A stretch of 12,405 nt of DNA from an uncultured bacterium (GTDB lineage Bacteria > Cyanobacteriota > Vampirovibrionia > Gastranaerophilales > Gastranaerophilaceae). Both the position numbers and the translations under genes were made by a program. Below are positions 6,109-12,405 of this stretch, one piece after another (position 1 is the first letter of the stretch; every line of letters begins with the position of its first letter). The stretch covers positions 1-12,405 of the forward strand of contig CASECH010000125.1 in the NCBI GenBank assembly GCA_949286405.1, given 5' to 3'. Below the pieces are notes generated by a model that saw only the letters and a program-made list of their open reading frames with translations, was not told the DNA's origin and did not search any database.

Positions 6109-7404
6109 ATTTGCACCGCAACATTTTTTAAATTTCTTACCACTGCCACAAGGACAAGGATCGTTTCTACCAACCTTACTAAAATCTACTCCTTCAGGGA
6201 TATCAGGTCTTTCACTTTCTTCCTCTATGATACCTAAAGTTTTAGAAAATGCTTTTGATTTATACAAAACTGTTGTTGATGAAAAGATTTTATTCTCCAA
6301 ATACCTTGCTTTGTATTTTTCTAGTAATTCATCCAATGTATAAGAAGTTCCTAAAGCCTTATTTACTACTTCTATGAAATTAGCATGTTTGTCTGCGACT
6401 CTTTTTATTATATTTGCAGAAAACTTATCATTTTCTAAATAGTATTTTATACATTCAGCAAAATTACCAATTTCTGAAAGATTTTCAACTTCAAAAATCT
6501 TATTGAATGTCCCATAAAAAGGTACTGCATAAAGACCTAGTTCTCTATCAAAGACAATACCTACATCGTATGTTTCTTTGTGAGAAGAAAAACCTCCAAG
6601 AGAATTCTCCAAAAAGTTTTCATAAGAATTATTAAATTCAGAAACTTCAAAATAATTATACACTTCAGGCTCTTGAATTTTTTCCTGATAATCCTCTTTA
6701 GTACCAAATTCCGTGAAATCATTAAACATTCCAATCACGTCATCCGCGAATTTGTTTGTAGTAATAACTTCATCTTTACCAAAATACTCAATAAACTTGT
6801 TATAAATATTTTCAACTTCTTTTTCTATTTCTTTTTGTTTTTCAGGATTATCTAAGTACACCAATTCAGGATTTTGAATAATCTTGGCAACACAATATCT
6901 TAATGCGTCATCCTTTTTGGCAGAAGGCAATACCCCTGATATTTCCAGTAAATAGTGTTTCTTTTCATATTCAAAAATTCTTGCAACGATAAATTGCCCT
7001 GAACCAATACCTCTAAATGATGTCATCTTTACCAAAGATGTTACATTATAATCTTTCTCGTTAATTATATTGTTTAAATCAAAGCCGTTTTTGAGAACTT
7101 TTTTTACTTCGAATACTGCTGAAATTGATTTCATAAGAGCTTTTACGATTTTTTTTGTACCGGCAGATTTTTTAGTTTCACTATTTAAAAATAATTCTAA
7201 AATACTTTTGTGGTCTTCTCCAAGATTACGTTCAAAAATATAGTTAAAACAAGCAGACTGAAAATTTACATTTCCACCGTTATAAGCACCTATTGTTTTT
7301 AAATATTCTTCAAAATCAGGTTTTACATTCTCATCTTCTTGCACAAAAGAAGCTAATTCTTTTATTACATCATTTATTTCTTTTAATTCTTCTAAAACAA
7401 GCAT
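6103..7404 (-). CDS. SEC-C motif protein of unknown function
   Basis: A 433-residue, mostly helical and acidic protein ending in a SEC-C zinc-binding motif, GRNDPCPCGSGKKFKKCC (412-429). Its ligands fit C-x-C-x8-C-C: Cys417, Cys419, Cys428 and Cys429. The same motif closes SecA, where it binds zinc and SecB or ribosomes, and it also ends many unrelated bacterial proteins. The first 400 residues match no domain I know. They have no signal peptide or membrane segment, so the protein is probably cytoplasmic. The start is ATG 7404: TAGAGGAGA places AGGAG 6 nt before it. The longer reading from TTG 7458 has no spaced ribosome site. It lies 81 bp downstream of the membrane TPR gene on the same strand with no convincing terminator between, so the two may be co-transcribed. 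Confidence 0.75.
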   Translation of the reverse strand: MLVLEELKEINDVIKELASFVQEDENVKPDFEEYLKTIGAYNGGNVNFQSACFNYIFERNLGEDHKSILELFLNSETKKSAGTKKIVKALMKSISAVFEVKKVLKNGFDLNNIINEKDYNVTSLVKMTSFRGIGSGQFIVARIFEYEKKHYLLEISGVLPSAKKDDALRYCVAKIIQNPELVYLDNPEKQKEIEKEVENIYNKFIEYFGKDEVITTNKFADDVIGMFNDFTEFGTKEDYQEKIQEPEVYNYFEVSEFNNSYENFLENSLGGFSSHKETYDVGIVFDRELGLYAVPFYGTFNKIFEVENLSEIGNFAECIKYYLENDKFSANIIKRVADKHANFIEVVNKALGTSYTLDELLEKYKARYLENKIFSSTTVLYKSKAFSKTLGIIEEESERPDIPEGVDFSKVGRNDPCPCGSGKKFKKCCGANL

Positions 7405-7410
7405 CTCTCT

Positions 7411-7415
7411 CTCCT
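7411..7415 (-). promoter_or_regulatory. Ribosome binding site that fixes the SEC-C protein start
   Basis: AGGAG on the minus strand, 6 nt before ATG 7404. It decides against the TTG at 7458, which is touched directly by AAGGGA with no spacing and would add 18 residues encoded partly by a T-run. Confidence 0.75.
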
Positions 7416-7470
7416 CTAAGTCTTCTCTTAGGATACCTAAAAAAAAATATAAACTCAATCCCTTAACAGG

Positions 7471-7489
7471 TTAATATTTAAAATATTAA
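7471..7489 (-). repeat. All-A/T inverted repeat at the end of the membrane TPR gene
   Basis: TTAATATT (7471-7478) and AATATTAA (7482-7489) form an 8-bp A/T stem with a 3-nt loop that includes the TAA stop (7486-7488). Without G-C pairs it is a weak structure. A T-run follows only about 25 nt later, so read-through into the SEC-C gene seems likely. Confidence 0.35.
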
Positions 7490-8595
7490 TAATCCATTGA
7501 TAAAGTATAATCGAGCCATACTGAAGGATTTTTTGAATAATTACAATCTACACACATAGATTCAGCAATTTTAATATCTTTTTGAGAAGCGTTTGCATTT
7601 CCTAATTTTGAGTATGTTGAACCTCTTTTAAAATACAATGTAGCAGGAGAAAACATTATCTTTTCACCCTTCAAATAAGCAACAACCAGCTCATTATAAT
7701 AATTCAAAGCAGCTTGATAATCACCTACACTATATAAATAATTCGCTTTAGAATATATGGCAGAATACTTATCATATTTATCCACTTGAGCATTTATTGA
7801 TTTGTCATATTCATTAAGTAATTGTTCTTTTGTTAAAATCTTGCTTTTCACTACAAATAAATCAGCATCATATACAGGATCTTGCGAATATTTATTAGCC
7901 ATCTCATAGTCTGATGCAGCACCTGAATAGTCTTTCAAATAATACTTGGCAACAGCTCTATGACCGTAATTAATTGAAGAAACCGGAGATATTTTTATTC
8001 CAACATCAGATAATAAAAGAGCCAGTTTATAATTACCTTTTTTAATTAAATCTTTACTCACTCTAGGAATAGCATTAAAAAATAAAGCAAAAAACGTAAA
8101 AGCTAATATTACACACAGACCGATTAGAGATTCATTTATAATTCTTTGTTTATGAAACTCAAAACCTGCAACGGTATTTTTACCTGAATTAGGTGGCAAT
8201 CTAAAAGTCTGTTTCTCTTTTTGATAATCACCATATGTTTTTAAGTAGGCTTCATATTTTTGTGCAACCAAAAATAAAGGACAAACGACAGCCAAAAACA
8301 TAGGAAAAGTAAGCGTCAATGCAAACAAAAATGGAGGAAACTTTTGAATTTCCAAATAAAAATTAAAAAAGATCAAATACAAATACAAAATAATTAAAAT
8401 AACAGAAAATACCATTGCCACAAAAGATAGAAAAGAAAATTTCTTGTCTATCGCAAAAAGCTCCTTCTCAGACAAGAGCCTCGAAAACTTATAAGACTGT
8501 TTCAAAAAGCCGCGAACAAATGTAGAATTTCTGTCAAAACCGTAATAATATCTGATATTATTAGCATATAAATTTAAACTTCCTAAAATATTCAT
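7486..8595 (-). CDS. Membrane protein with C-terminal TPR-like repeats
   Basis: A 369-residue protein I cannot name. Three hydrophobic segments are clear at about 54-81, 88-111 and 155-176. The loop between the second and third (112-154) is Lys-rich. By the positive-inside rule it would be cytoplasmic, placing the C-terminal domain outside the inner membrane, in the periplasm. Residues 178-345 hold TPR-like helical pairs, for example RAVAKYYLKDYSGAASDYE (213-231), KANYLYSVGDYQAALNYYN (283-301) and a repeat at about 315-345. A CVDC pair (Cys348, Cys351) lies near the C-terminus. Such proteins usually scaffold protein complexes in the envelope. There is no ribosome site before ATG 8595. Instead a strong promoter ends 6 nt upstream, which fits a leaderless mRNA. 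Probably first gene of a pair with the SEC-C protein. Confidence 0.75.
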   Translation of the reverse strand: MNILGSLNLYANNIRYYYGFDRNSTFVRGFLKQSYKFSRLLSEKELFAIDKKFSFLSFVAMVFSVILIILYLYLIFFNFYLEIQKFPPFLFALTLTFPMFLAVVCPLFLVAQKYEAYLKTYGDYQKEKQTFRLPPNSGKNTVAGFEFHKQRIINESLIGLCVILAFTFFALFFNAIPRVSKDLIKKGNYKLALLLSDVGIKISPVSSINYGHRAVAKYYLKDYSGAASDYEMANKYSQDPVYDADLFVVKSKILTKEQLLNEYDKSINAQVDKYDKYSAIYSKANYLYSVGDYQAALNYYNELVVAYLKGEKIMFSPATLYFKRGSTYSKLGNANASQKDIKIAESMCVDCNYSKNPSVWLDYTLSMDY

Positions 8596-8601
8596 ATGAA
8601 G

Positions 8602-8630
8602 ATTTTATCACTTTTTTAGTCTTTTTTCAA
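8602..8630 (-). promoter_or_regulatory. Strong promoter of the membrane TPR gene, leaderless geometry
   Basis: On the minus strand TTGAAA (8625-8630) and TAAAAT (8602-8607) are separated by 17 bp, and the -10 is extended (TGATAAAAT). Six nt separate the -10 from ATG 8595, so the mRNA should begin at or within a base or two of the A of the start codon. No ribosome site fits between them. Confidence 0.6.
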
Positions 8631-8637
8631 GATTTAT

Positions 8638-8664
8638 TTGCAAAATTATTTCAAGTGCTATAAT
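8638..8664 (+). promoter_or_regulatory. tRNA-Pro promoter, back to back with the leftward promoter
   Basis: An extended -10, TGC-TATAAT (8656-8664), has a perfect hexamer at 8659-8664. A weak TTTGCA-type -35 lies about 16 bp upstream. The start site would be near 8671, about 19 nt before the tRNA. Its -35 region directly abuts the -35 of the leftward promoter at 8625-8630. Confidence 0.55.
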
Positions 8665-8689
8665 TTAAAGTAGAAAACAAAGTACAAAT

Positions 8690-8763
8690 CGGGATGTAGC
8701 GCAGTTTGGTAGCGCACCGTGTTCGGGTCGCGGGGGTCGCAAGTTCGAATCTTGTCATCCCGA
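8690..8763 (+). tRNA. tRNA-Pro with anticodon CGG
   Basis: A 74-nt cloverleaf: acceptor stem CGGGATG pairs with CATCCCG, D-stem GCGC/GCGC, anticodon stem CCGTG (8717-8721) with CGCGG (8729-8733, one G-T pair), loop TTCGGGT with anticodon CGG at 8724-8726, a 5-nt variable loop, and T-arm GCAAG-TTCGAAT-CTTGT. The discriminator base is A8763. It reads the proline codon CCG. The 3' CCA is not encoded and must be added enzymatically. The first base pair C-G and the overall sequence fit bacterial tRNA-Pro. Confidence 0.96.
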
Positions 8764-8808
8764 GTTTCATTATTTATCCCTCAATTCTATGATTTTTAAA
8801 GCAAAAAT

Positions 8809-8837
8809 TTGATATTTAAACTAAATAGTTGTATACT
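8809..8837 (+). promoter_or_regulatory. Promoter of the glutamate/aspartate symporter gene
   Basis: TTGATA (8809-8814) and TATACT (8832-8837) are separated by 17 bp. Start near 8844, leader about 33 nt including the AAGAGG ribosome site. No terminator is visible after the tRNA at 8763, so some read-through from the tRNA promoter is also possible. Confidence 0.6.
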
Positions 8838-8862
8838 AGACGAGTAACTATTGAGAAGAATG

Positions 8863-8868
8863 AAGAGG
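8863..8868 (+). promoter_or_regulatory. Ribosome binding site that fixes the symporter start
   Basis: AAGAGG lies 8 nt before ATG 8877. The longer in-frame reading begins at TTG 8829, inside the promoter itself, and would add a polar 16-residue stretch, so it is rejected. Confidence 0.75.
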
Positions 8869-8876
8869 TTATCTAT

Positions 8877-10196
8877 ATGAAATTACACATGCAAATCCTG
8901 ATTGCACTCGGCCTTGGTATCAAAAGGAATTGGCACATATTTTTCGGGATTATTTTAGGTATTATTGTCGGAATATTTTTACACGGCAAAGATTTTGCAC
9001 TTGTATCAACCGTTTTAACATTTATTGGACAAGTTTTTATCAGATTGATACAAATGGTAGTCATCCCATTGGTTGTATCTGCAATTATCATAGGTATTAC
9101 AAGTATTGGAGATAATAAACAACTTGGGAAATTCGGATCCAAGATGATTTTGTATTATACAATAATTACAGCTGCTGCCGTTACAATAGGTGCTATATTA
9201 TCCCTTATTGTTAAACCTGGTATTGGGGCAGCACATTACATAAATGCAAACACTGCAACAGCTGTACAAACAACCGTTGCACATGCGATGGAACAGCAGC
9301 AAAACACTCTTAATTTAATTTTAAGTTTTATTCCTAGCAATCCTTTCCATGCATTCGCTGATGGCAATATGGTATCAATAATTGTATTTGTACTTTTATT
9401 TGCAGTTGCTCTTGCTAAAGTAGGTGATGTCAACAGACCTATTGTTTCATTTTTTGAATCTGTTTTTGCTGCAACCATGAAAATAACCGATTGGATTATG
9501 TTCTTTGCAGCTCCCGGTGTATTTGCTTTAACCGCAAGTGCTGTATCTAGTTTTGGTATTGATATATTTGCAAGTATTTCAAAATATTTACTTGTACTCA
9601 CAATAGGATTTGCACTTCAGTTATTTGTTGTATATCCATTATTTTTACGTTTCTTCTCTAAGGTCTCAATAATTACATTATATTCTGCTGTTGCAGAGGC
9701 TATGATGGTAGCATTCGGAACAGCAAGTTCATCTGCAACATTACCGTTAACAATTGCTTGTTGTGAAAAAAGAGGTATTTCACATAAAATTTCAAGTTTT
9801 GTTCTTCCTTTAGGAGCGACATTGAATATGGATGGAACAGCTCTATTGCAAACAGTAGCTGTTATATTCTTGGCACAAGCATATGGGGTTGCATTGACAC
9901 CATTTTTACTAATTCAAATCTGCATACTTGCAATGATTGCATCTTCTACTTGTGCAGGAATTCCTGGAGCTGGATTAATAACTATTGCATTAATTCTTAA
10001 TGGTATGGGCTTAAGTCCGGAACAACTTGTTGCAGGATTCGCATTCTTATTTACTATTGAAAGAATTACAGATATGATGAGAACTCTTGTTAATGTAACT
10101 TCTGATACAGTAGTAGTCGCAGCGATTGCTGACAATGAAAACGAAATTAATTACGATTTATTCAATGACCCTACAAAATACGAGGAAATTGCATAA
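8877..10196 (+). CDS. Dicarboxylate/amino acid:cation symporter (DAACS family), probably glutamate/aspartate type
   Basis: A 439-residue inner-membrane secondary transporter that takes up an acidic amino acid with Na+ or H+. The family signatures are present: the serine-rich tip of hairpin 1, ASSSATLPLT (283-292), NMDGT (317-321) for cation binding in TM7, AGIPGAG at the hairpin 2 tip (360-366), and TDMMRTLVNVTSD (398-410) in TM8. By alignment with the archaeal homologue GltPh, Asp399, Arg402, Thr403 and Asn406 correspond to Asp394, Arg397, Thr398 and Asn401, which hold the substrate, and Asp410 to the Na+ ligand Asp405. The retained Arg predicts a carboxylate side chain (Glu/Asp) and argues against a neutral amino acid. 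Purely C4-dicarboxylate (DctA) transporters lack this RT-N pattern. The gene has its own promoter and a shared terminator, so it is monocistronic. Confidence 0.93.
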   Translation: MKLHMQILIALGLGIKRNWHIFFGIILGIIVGIFLHGKDFALVSTVLTFIGQVFIRLIQMVVIPLVVSAIIIGITSIGDNKQLGKFGSKMILYYTIITAAAVTIGAILSLIVKPGIGAAHYINANTATAVQTTVAHAMEQQQNTLNLILSFIPSNPFHAFADGNMVSIIVFVLLFAVALAKVGDVNRPIVSFFESVFAATMKITDWIMFFAAPGVFALTASAVSSFGIDIFASISKYLLVLTIGFALQLFVVYPLFLRFFSKVSIITLYSAVAEAMMVAFGTASSSATLPLTIACCEKRGISHKISSFVLPLGATLNMDGTALLQTVAVIFLAQAYGVALTPFLLIQICILAMIASSTCAGIPGAGLITIALILNGMGLSPEQLVAGFAFLFTIERITDMMRTLVNVTSDTVVVAAIADNENEINYDLFNDPTKYEEIA

Positions 10197-10214
10197 ATTA
10201 AAATTACAACTTAT

Positions 10215-10252
10215 AAAAAAAAGACCTGTATTTTAAAATCAGGTCTTTTTTT
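10215..10252. terminator. Bidirectional rho-independent terminator
   Basis: GACCTG (10223-10228) and CAGGTC (10240-10245) form a stem around an 11-nt loop. The stem is flanked by eight A residues on the left (10215-10222) and seven T residues on the right (10246-10252), so either strand gives a hairpin plus U-tract. It ends the symporter gene (stop 10194-10196). In the other direction it begins inside the TAA (10251-10253) of the convergent gene. Confidence 0.92.
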
Positions 10253-11156
10253 ATTCTTTTAACTTTATTTTGATTTGTCTATCAGAATTATAAAACAAAT
10301 CAAATAATGCATTTTTATAATCTTCAGCAGAGATCAACCTTTTATTAGACAAATCTTCAGGAATAAATGTCCAGAATTTATTTTTTCCGTTAACAGATTT
10401 ATGAGCATATCTTATCTCACCTGTAGGACATACATACTCTCGATATCCGCCATTTATATATTCCTTCCCATAAAACGGTTTTGTTAAATCTTCAATTGAA
10501 AACATTTCTAAGGATTTAAATTTTCCTGCATCATAAAGCCTATTAGTTGCAACTCCATTTTTATAGTGACTTGCAATAGAAATTGAATTACCTGATAATA
10601 TATCTATATCTGTTCTTGAACCTGATTTGTGAATAACTGAAATCCCATTTAATACTTGTTGATTATCATTTTTATAACTTAAAATTATTTTGTTCCCAGA
10701 TTTATTTTCATATGCTAAAATATTTTGACCATTCAACACAGAAGTTTGGAAATCCAGACCTGATTTTTTTAATCCATCTAATGTTTGCTTATAATTTTTA
10801 CCAAGTATATCTTTTATTCGACCAAAACTTTCAGGGGCATTTGAATTTTTAGCAATAGCTTTACAAAAAAAGTTTTGAATTTTTGTACCTAAATATCCAC
10901 CTTTACCAAGAAATATAAACCCAATAGCTGAAAGAATTGCCGTCATCGTATACCAAATGACGTTACCATAATCTTTTTCAGGTATCTTTTGAGCTTTATT
11001 TTGGTTTAAATCCATTTGTGTTTGTTCTTTCAGTTGGGAATTATTAACCGAAGCATTAGAAAGATTCTTCTCGCCCTCAACTGCCTGAGAAGTAGCAAAA
11101 TTCTTTGGATATTTAAAATTAAAAGAATCAAACGCACTTACCTGATTTACAGACAT
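10251..11156 (-). CDS. Single-pass membrane protein of unknown function
   Basis: A 301-residue protein I cannot place in a family. Residues 1-62 are polar and Asn/Gln/Ser-rich, probably disordered, with no signal peptide. Residues 64-84 form one membrane helix, followed by a Gly/Lys-rich stretch. The remaining 215 residues alternate short beta-like segments with Lys, Gly and Asn-rich turns (for example SGNKIILSY at 153-161, and SGSRTDIDILSGNS at 178-191), which suggests a globular beta-rich domain on the far side of the membrane. The chosen start is ATG 11156, 8 nt after AAAGG (11165-11169). The GTG at 11162, two codons earlier, is only 2 nt from AAAGG. It ends in the bidirectional terminator and is monocistronic. 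It is divergent from queF, with no evident functional link. Confidence 0.7.
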   Translation of the reverse strand: MSVNQVSAFDSFNFKYPKNFATSQAVEGEKNLSNASVNNSQLKEQTQMDLNQNKAQKIPEKDYGNVIWYTMTAILSAIGFIFLGKGGYLGTKIQNFFCKAIAKNSNAPESFGRIKDILGKNYKQTLDGLKKSGLDFQTSVLNGQNILAYENKSGNKIILSYKNDNQQVLNGISVIHKSGSRTDIDILSGNSISIASHYKNGVATNRLYDAGKFKSLEMFSIEDLTKPFYGKEYINGGYREYVCPTGEIRYAHKSVNGKNKFWTFIPEDLSNKRLISAEDYKNALFDLFYNSDRQIKIKLKE

Positions 11157-11212
11157 TGACACTACCTTTCTTCACATATAGATAAAAACAGAAAATACAA
11201 AAGAATTGCTTA

Positions 11213-11218
11213 ATTATA
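11213..11218 (-). promoter_or_regulatory. Possible -10 box of the single-pass membrane protein gene
   Basis: A minus-strand TATAAT would start transcription near 11206 and give a leader of about 50 nt. No good -35 is seen at 16-18 bp, where the DNA is a T-run, so this is a weak call. Confidence 0.3.
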
Positions 11219-11227
11219 AAAAAAATA

Positions 11228-11256
11228 TTTACACTACTTTAAAAATTTGTTAACAT
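11228..11256 (+). promoter_or_regulatory. Candidate queF promoter with extended -10
   Basis: TTTACA (11228-11233) and TAACAT (11251-11256) are separated by 17 bp, with TG one base before the -10 (TGTTAACAT). Start near 11263, leader about 23 nt. The leader is too short for a preQ1 riboswitch. Confidence 0.5.
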
Positions 11257-11285
11257 TATTATATACAAACAGATAAAGAGGAAAA

Positions 11286-12185
11286 ATGTATAATCAAACA
11301 GAAAAAATCGCATCCACTTTTTTAGGGAAAAAAGTGGATGGAAGTGAAAAATATAATCCTGAGCTTTTAGTAGCAATTCCAAGATTTGAAAACAGAGAGC
11401 AATATGATATCCATAATAATGCCTTACCATTTTTCGGATGGGATGTATGGCACGCATATGAATTTTCTTGCCTTACTAAAAATGGTATTCCTGTAACTAG
11501 ATTAATGAAGTTAAAATATAACTGCAACAGTGAATTTTTAGTAGAATCAAAATCTTTAAAACTCTATCTAAACTCTTTCAACATGACAAGACTCGGTAAT
11601 AACATAACTGAATGCCTTGAAATTTGTAAAAATAAAATTGAAAAAGATATGAGTGAAAGACTAAAAACTGAAGTCTCTGTTAATTTTATAAATAATAACA
11701 CTGAAAGAGTTGAAATATTTTCAGAATTCAAAAATATAATGGATTTTGTAGACGAATCAAATTTAAAAATAGAACACTACAAAGAAGCACCTCAAGTACT
11801 GGATACTGAACAAAAAGACATTGTGAATACTTACTATATAACATTTGACTCTTTGAGATCAAACTGTCGTGTTACTCACCAACCTGACTTTGGAGATGTT
11901 TTCATATATTACAAATCAAAAAAACACATCAAAGAGAACTCCTTAATTGAATATCTTACTTCATTCCGTTCAGAATATCATTTTCATGAAGAATGCTGCG
12001 AAATGATTTTCAAAAGACTACTTGATATCTTAGATACTGGTGATGAATTATTTGTATGTGCTTTGTACACTCGTAGAGGCGGGATAGATATATGTCCGTC
12101 AAGATGGAGTAAAAATTGCAATATTCAAGATGTTAATAAACTTATTGACATCACATCTTATGCAAGAAATGGTATTAAACAATAG
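11286..12185 (+). CDS. queF: NADPH-dependent 7-cyano-7-deazaguanine reductase QueF, bimodular type
   Basis: Reduces the nitrile of preQ0 to the amine of preQ1 with two NADPH in the cytoplasm, the last step before the modified base enters tRNA in queuosine synthesis. The 299-residue length and two tunnelling-fold halves match the E. coli (YqcD) class. The first half carries the QueF motif ESKSLKLYLNSFN (87-99). The second carries the catalytic site SNCRVTHQPDFGDV (192-205), with nucleophile Cys194 and general acid Asp201, then SFRSEYHFHEEC (226-237) and YTRRGGIDICP (261-271). RBS AAGAGGA (11276-11282) precedes the ATG by 3 nt. Codons 9-19 contain a perfect 13-bp inverted repeat. No preQ1 riboswitch is visible upstream. 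The yraN-like gene begins 10 bp downstream or overlaps, so the two are probably co-transcribed. Confidence 0.96.
   Translation: MYNQTEKIASTFLGKKVDGSEKYNPELLVAIPRFENREQYDIHNNALPFFGWDVWHAYEFSCLTKNGIPVTRLMKLKYNCNSEFLVESKSLKLYLNSFNMTRLGNNITECLEICKNKIEKDMSERLKTEVSVNFINNNTERVEIFSEFKNIMDFVDESNLKIEHYKEAPQVLDTEQKDIVNTYYITFDSLRSNCRVTHQPDFGDVFIYYKSKKHIKENSLIEYLTSFRSEYHFHEECCEMIFKRLLDILDTGDELFVCALYTRRGGIDICPSRWSKNCNIQDVNKLIDITSYARNGIKQ
11311..11340 (+). repeat. Perfect 13-bp inverted repeat inside the start of queF
   Basis: CATCCACTTTTTT (11311-11323) and AAAAAAGTGGATG (11328-11340) are exact complements around a 4-nt AGGG loop, 25 nt into the coding sequence. The mRNA should form a long hairpin just inside the ribosome footprint. 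No T-run follows, so it is not a terminator. Confidence 0.85.
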
Positions 12186-12195
12186 GGAAAAAACA

Positions 12196-12405
12196 TTGAA
12201 CAGTAGAATTATTGGAAATGCAGGCGAAGAATTAGCTTGTCAATTTTTACTAAAGCAAGGATATGAAATTATTGAAAGGAATAAACATTTTTCAAAATTT
12301 TGTGAAATTGACATCATCGCTAGACATAAAAACAAGTACATATTTATAGAGGTTAAAACCAGAAAAACTTCTAACTTTGGCTCTCCTTTTGAAGCAATTA
12401 CAAAA
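12196..12405 (+). CDS. YraN-like UPF0102 family protein, N-terminal part (runs off the right edge)
   Basis: Seventy codons are visible. They match the conserved UPF0102 pattern: a GNAGEELACQFLLKQGY block (7-23), then RN, CEIDIIA (36-42), IFIEVKTR (49-56) and GSPFEAI (62-68). The Glu11/Glu12, Asp39 and Glu52-Val-Lys54 arrangement is the PD-(D/E)XK-like nuclease fold of the Holliday-junction-resolvase type. The cellular function of YraN proteins is not firmly established. The usual Gly before EIDLIA is Cys36 here. I chose TTG 12196 because AGGGA (12184-12188) lies 7 nt upstream and the family starts shortly before the GN motif. ATG 12169 or 12160, overlapping queF, remain possible. Confidence 0.88.
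   Translation, partial: MNSRIIGNAGEELACQFLLKQGYEIIERNKHFSKFCEIDIIARHKNKYIFIEVKTRKTSNFGSPFEAITK

Noticed and set aside
6580..6855. Open frame of 91 codons on the plus strand within the SEC-C gene
   Set aside because: Rich in Phe, Ile and Lys as expected from the antisense of an acidic AT-rich gene, with no ribosome site or known domain.
7405..7458. TTG-started 18-codon extension of the SEC-C protein
   Set aside because: AAGGGA touches the TTG with no spacing, the added residues come from a T-run, and ATG 7404 has AGGAG at 6 nt.
8829..8876. TTG-started extension of the symporter
   Set aside because: The TTG lies within the promoter (between the -35 and -10), so it would not be transcribed from that promoter; ATG 8877 has a well-placed AAGAGG.
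9236..9601. Open frame of 121 codons on the minus strand within the symporter gene
   Set aside because: It is antisense to a gene with full family signatures and looks like the mirror of its hydrophobic codons.
11163..11285. preQ1 riboswitch upstream of queF
   Set aside because: The leader predicted from the promoter is only about 23 nt, and I see no preQ1-type stem with its A-rich tail in the intergenic DNA.
11311..11340. queF inverted repeat as a transcription terminator
   Set aside because: No T-run follows on either strand and it is inside an intact conserved gene.
554..12185. Reassigned TGA codon, suggested by the absence of TGA stops
   Set aside because: All ten genes have full-length products under the standard code, none ends early at a TGA, and AT-rich genomes favour TAA anyway.
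1..12405. Mobile element, phage, CRISPR array or defence island
   Set aside because: No transposase, integrase, regularly spaced repeats, terminal inverted repeats or defence-type domains were seen on either strand; composition is even throughout.

Overview
The window is AT-rich chromosomal DNA from a bacterium that reads the standard genetic code. It holds ten complete protein genes, two genes cut by the window edges (a type IV pilin-like gene at the left, a yraN-like gene at the right) and one tRNA. All ten complete genes stop at TAA (8) or TAG (2), never TGA. The prepilin, a lipobox lipoprotein and a bimodular QueF suggest a Gram-negative cell plan. The pilin leader, the AT-rich composition and the mix of orphan TPR, SEC-C and single-pass membrane proteins recall gut Melainabacteria/Gastranaerophilales (non-photosynthetic relatives of cyanobacteria). 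That placement is an impression from pattern recognition, not a demonstrated fact.

Layout. Bases 1-219 (-): start of a type IV pilin-like protein with its promoter at 312-340. Bases 554-3357 (+): a GH77 4-alpha-glucanotransferase followed by a TPR/NHL lipoprotein, probably one transcript, with a strong hairpin between them. Bases 3354-4997 (-): a 547-residue U32-family protein that converges on, and overlaps, the lipoprotein gene. Bases 5213-5449 (+): an unrecognised 78-residue protein ending in a terminator-like hairpin. Bases 5554-6108 (+): a Maf nucleotide pyrophosphatase, overlapping tail to tail with a SEC-C protein (6103-7404, -). That gene lies downstream of a membrane TPR protein (7486-8595, -). 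Bases 8690-8763: tRNA-Pro(CGG). Bases 8877-10196 (+): a glutamate/aspartate:cation symporter that shares a bidirectional terminator with a single-pass membrane protein of unknown function (10251-11156, -). Bases 11286-12185 (+): QueF, followed by the start of a YraN-like gene.

The genes do not form one pathway. They are mostly single genes or pairs: glycogen/maltodextrin metabolism (MalQ), nucleotide-pool cleaning (Maf), acidic amino-acid uptake, queuosine synthesis (QueF), a likely iron-sulfur U32 enzyme, and several surface or envelope proteins. I see no mobile element, CRISPR array, toxin-antitoxin pair, defence island or biosynthetic cluster, and no clear evidence of a new multi-gene system. 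The points most worth a second look are two promoters placed so that transcription would start at the ATG (leaderless mRNAs), a perfect 13-bp hairpin inside the start of queF, the apparent double-barrel U32 protein, the half-size beta-propeller of the lipoprotein, and an apparent insertion in the MalQ catalytic domain.
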